From assembly GCA_910587745.1 (NCBI GenBank), contig CAJUNE010000023.1, positions 1 to 19,682 of the forward strand: a stretch of 19,682 nt of DNA. Direction: 5' to 3'. The DNA comes from an uncultured Bacilli bacterium. Its GTDB lineage: Bacteria; Bacillota_I; Bacilli_A; RF39; UBA660. Position 1 is the first letter of the stretch; each line of letters opens with the position of its first letter. The notes beneath the pieces are model-generated. The model saw only the letters and a program-made list of their open reading frames with translations. It had not been told where the DNA came from and ran no database searches. A program made the position numbers and the translations under genes. Shown piece by piece: positions 14,578-19,682 of this stretch.

Positions 14578-14682
14578 TATTTATGTGGATATTGAAAAGA
14601 AAATCAAATAATATTTTTTATCTTTATTTAGTTTTTCAGTTCAGTTTTATAAAAAAATTGTCATATTTTCAAGTTTTAGAGT

Positions 14683-14711
14683 TTGCAAAAGATATTAGTT
14701 TAAGTTATAAT
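14683..14711 (+). promoter_or_regulatory. Promoter of ftsK
   Basis: TTGCAA (14683-14688), 17-bp spacer, TATAAT (14706-14711). The predicted transcript start near 14718 leaves a very short leader that begins at or next to the GGTGAG ribosome binding site. Confidence 0.75.
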
Positions 14712-14731
14712 ATTAATGGTGAGTATAAAAA

Positions 14732-17008
14732 ATGGCAAAGAAAAAGAAATCTAAAGAAGAATCTAAAGAGAATTTTCAATATAGTGTAGAACTTACAGGT
14801 TTAATTTTAATACTTCTTGGTATTATTGGTTTTGGTTTTGGTCCTGTTGGTTCTTATGTTAAAAAGTTTGCAATGTTCTTAGTGGGAGGTTGGGCTTGGA
14901 TATTTTTACTAATATTCCTTATATCTCTTGGAACATATATGCTTTTTAAAAGAAAACTACCAAAGTTTTTAAGTCAAAGATTAATTGGTCTTTATGTTAT
15001 TATTTTAGTTGTTTTAATTGCTAGTCATTTTGGCTTTGTTGAACAATGTAAAGGTGCTGGTGATATTATAAAATCTACGATTGACCAATTTATGGATAGA
15101 ATTGCGACGATTGGTAATAATACAGCTTTATTTACAAGTGGCGATGTTTCAATTGAAATTGGCGGTGGTATTATTGGAGCTGTTTTTGCTGCTGGTTTTA
15201 GTTCGTTATTCGCTCTTACGGGAACAAAAATTGTATGTGTAATATTACTTATCTTTGGTCTTATATTATTTTTTAATATTACTCTCGCTGATATTTGGTC
15301 GGCGATTAAAAACTTCTTTAAGTCTATTAAAAATGCTGAGGGTGTTAAATCTGAAAAGCGTGTTAAAGAAAAACATGAAGATCATGAAGCAAAAATGTAT
15401 GACTATGAAGAAGATGGTGGTTATGAACCAGTTAGTAATAGTAAAGATGATAAAATTATTATAACTAGTATGGATGAACTAAAAAATATGAAAGAAATGC
15501 CTGTTAAAGAAAACTTGGAAGAACCTAAAAAAGCAGATATTTATGAACCTAATCCTAGTTATACCCTTCCACCTCTATCACTTTTAGATGAGGTTAAACA
15601 ACAAAAGAAAGTTAATTCAGATAACTATGTAAGAAGTAATAAAGAAAACTTGGAAAGAGTTTTAAATGATTTTCAAATTAAAGGTAAAGTTGTTGAAGCC
15701 CATATTGGTCCTTCTGTTACTCAATTTGAAGTTAGTGTGCCTAGTGGAACAAAGGTTAGTAGAATAAGCGGTATTAACAAAGAAATAGCTTTAGCTTTAG
15801 CGGCTAAAGATGTACGTATTCAAGCCCCTATTCCTGGTAAAAGTACAATTGGTATTGAAATTCCTAATCCTTCAATTAGTATGGTTAAATTTAGGGAAGT
15901 TTTATCTTATCAAGGTAAAGATAAAGGAAATATCTTAGTGGCTTTAGGTAAAGATATTATGGGTCAACCTCGTCTTGCTGATTTATCTAAAATGCCCCAT
16001 CTTTTAATCGCTGGTTCTACTGGTTCTGGTAAATCAGTTTGTACTAATACAATAATCTGTTCTATATTAATGCGTTATAAACCTGATGAAGTTAAATTAA
16101 TGCTTGTAGACCCTAAAAAAGTTGAATTATCTAATTATAATGGTATTCCTCATCTATTATGTCCTGTTGTAAGTGATCCTAAAAAAGCTAGTGTGGCTCT
16201 TCAAAAACTAGTTACTGAAATGGAACGTCGTTATGATACATTTAGTGAAAAAAATGTTAAAAATATTGCTGGTTATAATGACTGGGTTGATAAAGAAAAT
16301 AAAAATAATGATACTAAAATACCTCGAATGACTTATATAGTAGCTATTATCGATGAGTTAGCTGACTTAATGCTTGTTGCATCAAAAGAAGTTGAAGACT
16401 CAATCATGCGTATTACTCAAATGGCTCGTGCTGCGGGTATCCATTTAATTGTTGCAACCCAAAGACCTTCGACTGACGTTATTACTGGTGTTGTAAAAGC
16501 TAACATACCTTCTCGTATTGCTTTTGCTGTTGCTTCTAATATCGATAGCAGAACAATACTTGATTCAAGTGGTGCAGAAAAACTTCTTGGTAAAGGTGAT
16601 ATGTTATATCTACCAATGGGCGAAAATGTCCCTACTCGTATTCAAGGCTGTTTTATTGATGATGCAGAAATCGGTAGAATTATTGAACACGTCTCAAAAC
16701 AACAAGCAGCTCATTATGATTCTTCAATGGAAAACTTAGAAGTAAATCAAAGCGGTAATGGTATTCATGGTCTTCCTGATGAAAAAGAAGAATATGATGA
16801 TCCTCTATATAATGAAATTGTCGAATTTGCTATTCAAACTGGTAAAGTTAGCACATCTCTTCTTCAAAGAAGATTTAGACTTGGTTATAATAGAGCTGCT
16901 AGAGTTGTAGATTTACTTGAAGAACGTGGTATTGTTGGTCCAGCTAATGGTTCTAAACCTCGTGAAGTATTAGTAAAATTAGAAAATAATAATACTCCAG
17001 AAAACTGA
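14732..17008 (+). CDS. ftsK: DNA translocase FtsK/SpoIIIE
   Basis: A 758-aa septal DNA pump that clears chromosomes from the closing septum and aids dimer resolution. There are about four N-terminal membrane segments (near 20-37, 48-71, 84-103 and 145-182). A charged, poorly conserved linker (about 195-300) leads to the alpha domain (about 305-400). The RecA-like motor carries Walker A GSTGSGKS (428-435), AIIDELADL (538-546) and ATQRPSTDVITG (575-586). The C-terminal winged-helix gamma domain is at about 690-750 and includes QRRFRLGYNRAARV (712-725), which reads orientation sequences in known members. The length is typical of the Gram-positive SpoIIIE/SftA-like class with a membrane anchor. 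It is monocistronic, with its own promoter and a terminator overlapping its TGA stop. Confidence 0.97.
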   Translation: MAKKKKSKEESKENFQYSVELTGLILILLGIIGFGFGPVGSYVKKFAMFLVGGWAWIFLLIFLISLGTYMLFKRKLPKFLSQRLIGLYVIILVVLIASHFGFVEQCKGAGDIIKSTIDQFMDRIATIGNNTALFTSGDVSIEIGGGIIGAVFAAGFSSLFALTGTKIVCVILLIFGLILFFNITLADIWSAIKNFFKSIKNAEGVKSEKRVKEKHEDHEAKMYDYEEDGGYEPVSNSKDDKIIITSMDELKNMKEMPVKENLEEPKKADIYEPNPSYTLPPLSLLDEVKQQKKVNSDNYVRSNKENLERVLNDFQIKGKVVEAHIGPSVTQFEVSVPSGTKVSRISGINKEIALALAAKDVRIQAPIPGKSTIGIEIPNPSISMVKFREVLSYQGKDKGNILVALGKDIMGQPRLADLSKMPHLLIAGSTGSGKSVCTNTIICSILMRYKPDEVKLMLVDPKKVELSNYNGIPHLLCPVVSDPKKASVALQKLVTEMERRYDTFSEKNVKNIAGYNDWVDKENKNNDTKIPRMTYIVAIIDELADLMLVASKEVEDSIMRITQMARAAGIHLIVATQRPSTDVITGVVKANIPSRIAFAVASNIDSRTILDSSGAEKLLGKGDMLYLPMGENVPTRIQGCFIDDAEIGRIIEHVSKQQAAHYDSSMENLEVNQSGNGIHGLPDEKEEYDDPLYNEIVEFAIQTGKVSTSLLQRRFRLGYNRAARVVDLLEERGIVGPANGSKPREVLVKLENNNTPEN

Positions 17009-17039
17009 TATTATTTGATATGAATAAGTCAGTTTTTTT
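17001..17039 (+). terminator. Terminator of ftsK
   Basis: AAAACTGA (17001-17008, including the stop codon) pairs with TCAGTTTT (17029-17036), with an inner TATT/AATA helix, followed by more T. Confidence 0.8.
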
Positions 17040-17077
17040 ATTTTGTTTTATTCTATAATAATTCTTGGAGGTTTATT

Positions 17078-17659
17078 GTGGAATTAAAAGATTGTATTAA
17101 TTTAAGATATAGTTCCAGGTCTTATTTTAAGAAAAAAGTTAATAAAAATGATATTCTAGAAATAATTGAATGTGCTAGACTTGCTCCTTCCGCGGCGAAT
17201 AGACAGAATTGGTATTTTATTGTTTTACAAGATTATGCTAAAAATAATATTGCTCTTCTAATGGAAGACTATTTAAAAAAAATCAATAAAATAATTCGTA
17301 GTAAAGAACATGCTACTTTAGAATATAATCCTTCTTTAAGTGTATTAGAAAGTATCGATGTGATTAAACAAGCTTCTGTTTTAATACTTGTATTTAGATG
17401 TGTTGATAAAACTTGGTTTGAAGGTGATTATTTATCTATTGGATGTGCAGTTGAACATATGGTTCTGAAAGCTACTGATTTAGGTCTTGGTTCGCTATGG
17501 CTTAGAGATGTGATTTATTTAAGACAAGAAATAACTAATTTATTTGATTTAAAAGATATGGAACTGGTTACAGGTTTAGCAATTGGCTATCCTAAAGATG
17601 AAAAATATCGAGCTAAAAAGAAAAATATTGAAGAAATTATGAGGTGGGAATATGAATGA
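17078..17659 (+). CDS. Nitroreductase-family FMN oxidoreductase
   Basis: A 193-aa flavoprotein of the nitroreductase fold. The FMN-binding N-terminal pattern RYSSRSY (10-16) and LAPSAANRQNW (35-45) are present, as is the C-terminal core AVEHMVLKATDLGLGSLWL (124-142). The usual QPW is QNW here. The middle is longer and more charged than in the smallest members. Such enzymes reduce nitro, quinone or other electron-poor compounds with NAD(P)H; the physiological substrate is unknown. The start is GTG with TTGGAGGT at 17065-17072. A TATAAT at 17054-17059 may be the -10, without a clear -35. The GNAT gene overlaps its end by 8 bp. Confidence 0.88.
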   Translation: MELKDCINLRYSSRSYFKKKVNKNDILEIIECARLAPSAANRQNWYFIVLQDYAKNNIALLMEDYLKKINKIIRSKEHATLEYNPSLSVLESIDVIKQASVLILVFRCVDKTWFEGDYLSIGCAVEHMVLKATDLGLGSLWLRDVIYLRQEITNLFDLKDMELVTGLAIGYPKDEKYRAKKKNIEEIMRWEYE

Positions 17660-18140
17660 TATTAAATTTGAATTAGCTAAAGTAAATGATATACCAATAA
17701 TTTTAGAAATTATAAAAGAACGTTGTGATTGGTTTTTAAAAAATAAAATACAACAATGGGATTCTTGGTATTATGAAGACTTATATGATGATAAATACTT
17801 TTTAGAAACTATGAAAAAAAATAATTTATATGTTGTAAAAAATAATGAGGAAATAATTGGATTATTTTTATTAAAATATGAGAATGATAAATATTGGAAA
17901 GATTCCCAGCCTGCTATTTATTTAGATCATTTTGTGACAAAACTTGGGTATCCAGGTCTAGGAGAAAAAATATTAGAATTTATTAGAAATAAAGCTCATG
18001 AAAAGAATTTAAAATATTTAAGATTAGATTGTATGAGATGTAATCCTAAAATTAATGAATATTATCAAAAACACGGGTTTAAAAATAAAGGTGAAGGTAA
18101 TGAACCTTATGAATATAGATTATGGGAAATGGAACTATAA
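17652..18140 (+). CDS. GNAT-family N-acetyltransferase
   Basis: A 162-aa GNAT-fold protein. Strand and helix order fits: N-terminal FELAKVNDIPIILEII (6-21), VVKNNEEIIGLFLLKY (61-76), YLDHFVTKLGYPGLGEKILE (90-109) covering strand 4 and the acetyl-CoA loop, and LRLDCMRCNPKINEYYQKHG (123-142), the typical N..YYxxxGF end of the domain. The Q/RxxGxG/A loop is present only in the altered form KLGYPGLG. It transfers an acetyl group from acetyl-CoA to an amine; the acceptor is unknown. It overlaps the nitroreductase gene by 8 bp, and the next start is 2 bp after its stop, so the three genes are cotranscribed and probably translationally coupled. Confidence 0.85.
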   Translation: MNDIKFELAKVNDIPIILEIIKERCDWFLKNKIQQWDSWYYEDLYDDKYFLETMKKNNLYVVKNNEEIIGLFLLKYENDKYWKDSQPAIYLDHFVTKLGYPGLGEKILEFIRNKAHEKNLKYLRLDCMRCNPKINEYYQKHGFKNKGEGNEPYEYRLWEMEL

Positions 18141-18142
18141 TA

Positions 18143-19006
18143 ATGAATATGGAATTGTTAAACTTTTATAAAAAAACTAGTGCCTATACTGAACTTGGTA
18201 ACTATAAAGATTTTGCTTATTCTTTACCTAATGATATTAAAACACTATGTTTACTCCAAAGAAGACAAATAATTCACCCAATTACTGTTATAGAAGCTTT
18301 AAATGGTAAAAATGATTTTCATGTTAGTAACACTAGACTAGTTTTTGAAGATGATATCTTCCCTACCGCTGGCAGTATGCTAAATGAACTTTTAAGACTT
18401 GATAAGAATTATTCAGTAAAGCGTAAAGATGAAGATAGAATTTATATTACTTGTCGTGGTCAAGCTATACTTTTAGCAGCGATATTAAAAGCTAAGGGTT
18501 ATTCTGCAAGAGTTAGAAGTGGTTTTGCACCTTATATAAAATATGATGGAGTAGCTCATGACCATTGGATTACTGAATACTTTAATGATAAAGAAAAAAG
18601 ATGGATTTTAGTTGATCCAGATATGTGTTTAGATGAAATAAAGTTTAATCCTTTTGATATGCCAAGATGCGAATTTGTTTTTGGAGCTCAAGCTTATTTA
18701 GGTCTTAGAACTAAACATTATAAAGATGAAGAAATATTATTTGCTACTAATCCCCCTACTTTTGGTTTTAAAGCAGCGATTAGAGGCCTATTTTATGATT
18801 TTTATTCTTTAATGAATGAAGAAGGTATTTTCTTACATTTACCTAAATATATTGTTGATAAAAACTTTGCATTAAGCGAAGAAGAATTTAAGGAACTTGA
18901 CACACTTGCTACCCTATTATTAGATGTTGATAAAAATTTTGGTGAAATTCAAAATATTTGGAATAATGTATTAAAATATAGAATTCGTAAAGGAGCGTTA
19001 AATTAG
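18143..19006 (+). CDS. Transglutaminase-like (cysteine-protease fold) protein
   Basis: A 287-aa soluble protein with no signal peptide. The central part has the layout of a bacterial transglutaminase-like domain: catalytic Cys104 in ITCRGQAILLAAILKAKGY (102-120), followed by SARVRSGF (121-128), His141 in AHDHWITEYF and Asp158 in ILVDPDM. This is the Cys-His-Asp order and spacing of the superfamily. The C-terminal ~110 residues are helical and not recognised. It could be a peptidase or amidase rather than a cross-linking enzyme. The frame opens further upstream at 18122, but that would overlap the GNAT gene by 19 bp; I use the ATG at 18143, two bases after the GNAT stop. ATG 18149 is also possible. 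No terminator is seen before the next gene. Confidence 0.75.
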   Translation: MNMELLNFYKKTSAYTELGNYKDFAYSLPNDIKTLCLLQRRQIIHPITVIEALNGKNDFHVSNTRLVFEDDIFPTAGSMLNELLRLDKNYSVKRKDEDRIYITCRGQAILLAAILKAKGYSARVRSGFAPYIKYDGVAHDHWITEYFNDKEKRWILVDPDMCLDEIKFNPFDMPRCEFVFGAQAYLGLRTKHYKDEEILFATNPPTFGFKAAIRGLFYDFYSLMNEEGIFLHLPKYIVDKNFALSEEEFKELDTLATLLLDVDKNFGEIQNIWNNVLKYRIRKGALN

Positions 19007-19027
19007 TTTAAGTAATAAAATATAAGT

Positions 19028-19056
19028 TTGCAAATAAAATTATAATATGATAAAAT
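19028..19056 (+). promoter_or_regulatory. Promoter of the thioredoxin-fold protein
   Basis: TTGCAA (19028-19033), 17-bp spacer, TAAAAT (19051-19056) with TG at 19048-19049. It overlaps the farthest in-frame ATG (19055), which argues that translation starts later. Confidence 0.65.
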
Positions 19057-19078
19057 GGTTATGGAAGGATATGGTGTT

Positions 19079-19606
19079 ATGGCAAGTACAAAATATAAAA
19101 ACAAGCCTATATCACTTAAGAAAATAACTATTTCATTGTGTGTGGTTCTAGGAGTTATTTTGATTATTTTATATGCTTATAAATGGCATCAAGTTAAAGA
19201 AGACGAGAAGTATTTACAAAGTTATTTGATTAGTTCTAATACTATCAATTTAGAAATGAACTCAATAAATAATATTAATTCGGTTCTATCTGAAACTCCT
19301 AATAATTATTTTATTTATATTAGTTATACTGGTGATAAAGATATTTATAATTTTGAAAAAAAATTAAAACCTTTAATCGATGATTATAGTCTTCAAAATA
19401 GCTTTTATTATTTAAATATTACAGATATTAAAGAAAATAATAAAAATTATAAAAAGGATATTGCTAAAGAACTTAATATTGATAGTAAAAATCTTGATAA
19501 TATTCCTGTCATACTATATTTTAAAGATGAACTTTTACAATGTGATGGTGTTTCTTCAATAAAAGATTTTGAAAAGTTATTAAATGATGTTAATAAGAAC
19601 ATTTAA
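19079..19606 (+). CDS. Membrane-anchored thioredoxin-fold-like protein without CXXC
   Basis: A 175-aa protein. Its N-terminus is basic, followed by one hydrophobic segment (about 16-35) with no clear cleavage site, so it is probably a membrane anchor with the rest outside. Residues about 60-170 read like a thioredoxin fold: a strand NYFIYISYTGDKD (76-88) leads into a helix, and NIPVILYFKD (141-150) supplies the cis-proline position and following strand. Where oxidoreductases carry CXXC this protein has TGDK (84-87), and its only other cysteine is C155, so a disulfide role is unlikely. Upstream ATGs at 19055 and 19061 lie in or before the transcript start predicted from the promoter; GGAAGGA at 19063-19069 serves the ATG at 19079. 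The function is unknown. Confidence 0.65.
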   Translation: MASTKYKNKPISLKKITISLCVVLGVILIILYAYKWHQVKEDEKYLQSYLISSNTINLEMNSINNINSVLSETPNNYFIYISYTGDKDIYNFEKKLKPLIDDYSLQNSFYYLNITDIKENNKNYKKDIAKELNIDSKNLDNIPVILYFKDELLQCDGVSSIKDFEKLLNDVNKNI

Positions 19607-19632
19607 AAAGCTACTCTTGTGAGTAACTTTTT
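19605..19632 (+). terminator. First terminator after the thioredoxin-fold gene
   Basis: AAAAAG-C-TACTC (19605-19616), loop TTGT, GAGTA-A-CTTTTT (19621-19632). One internal mismatch, directly after the stop codon. Confidence 0.7.
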
Positions 19633-19638
19633 CCTAAA

Positions 19639-19650
19639 TTGAAATTTCAA
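19639..19650. repeat. Perfect 12-bp palindrome between two terminators
   Basis: TTGAAATTTCAA is fully self-complementary. It could be an operator for a gene beyond the window or chance in AT-rich DNA. Confidence 0.3.
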
Positions 19651-19675
19651 CCGCACCACTAGGTGTGGTTTTTTT
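19649..19675 (+). terminator. Second, stronger terminator
   Basis: AACCGCACC (19649-19657), loop ACTA, GGTGTGGTT (19662-19670), continuing in T. One G-U pair forms only on the plus strand, so it acts on rightward transcription. It is unusually GC-rich for this region. Confidence 0.8.
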
Positions 19676-19682
19676 GATATAA

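Noticed and set aside
14583..14789. 68-aa plus-strand ORF overlapping the start of ftsK
   Set aside because: It covers the ftsK promoter and first codons in another frame, has no ribosome binding site, and its composition is that of translated AT-rich non-coding DNA.
1..19682. TGA read as tryptophan (mycoplasma code)
   Set aside because: Trp positions in conserved motifs use TGG, and TGA functions as the stop in ftsK and the Nudix gene.
1..19682. Mobile element, CRISPR array, prophage or defence island
   Set aside because: No transposase, integrase, regularly spaced repeats or defence-type genes were found. Gene content is housekeeping with small metabolic accessory genes.

Overview
The window looks like core chromosome from a very AT-rich, Gram-positive-type member of the Bacilli/Mollicutes side of the Firmicutes. 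Supporting signs are many AAGGAGG-type ribosome binding sites, TATAAT promoters (some with an extended TG), compact operons and short U-tailed terminators. The genetic code is the standard bacterial one: TGG encodes Trp, and TGA ends ftsK and the Nudix gene. A DNPR-type murE beside dapF implies a cell wall containing meso-diaminopimelate, so this is not a wall-less mollicute. An uncultured low-GC gut Bacilli lineage would fit, but that placement is inference.

Layout. Positions 1-3702 (minus strand): the N-terminal end of a PduL-type phosphotransacylase runs off the left edge. It is preceded by a three-gene operon: PLP-dependent trans-sulfuration enzyme, dapF, murE. Positions 3811-5266: a small P-loop nucleoside/nucleotide kinase (minus) and flavin-dependent thymidylate synthase thyX (plus) diverge from back-to-back promoters, a probable dTMP-supply pair. 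Positions 5265-7003 (plus): a HAD phosphatase followed by a PHP phosphoesterase, closed by a terminator shared with the converging clpC. Positions 7004-10698 (minus): a short ClpC-type unfoldase, and upstream of it a Nudix-HD pair overlapping by 4 bp. Positions 10713-12131 (minus): pyruvate kinase. Positions 12228-14359 (minus): a YjjG/YfnB-like HAD nucleotidase, ftsY and ylxM.

Upstream of that last operon, about 14376-14577 on the minus strand, lies the most interesting non-coding element. It is a roughly 187-nt, hairpin-rich transcript unit with an extended -10 at one end and an intrinsic terminator at the other. That terminator sits only 16 nt before the HAD start codon. It is either a stand-alone small RNA or a regulatory leader controlling the ftsY operon.

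Positions 14683-17039 (plus): the DNA translocase ftsK with its own promoter and terminator. Positions 17078-19006 (plus): a tightly packed nitroreductase, GNAT acetyltransferase and transglutaminase-like protein. Positions 19028-19675 (plus): a membrane-anchored thioredoxin-fold protein without a CXXC motif, followed by two tandem terminators.

I found no mobile elements, CRISPR arrays, rRNA, tRNA or phage genes, and no clear defence or otherwise novel multi-gene system. Most genes are recognisable housekeeping families. The items worth a second look are the structured RNA before the ftsY operon, the divergent murE motifs, the C-terminally shortened ClpC, the kinase-thyX divergon and the redox-dead thioredoxin-like protein.
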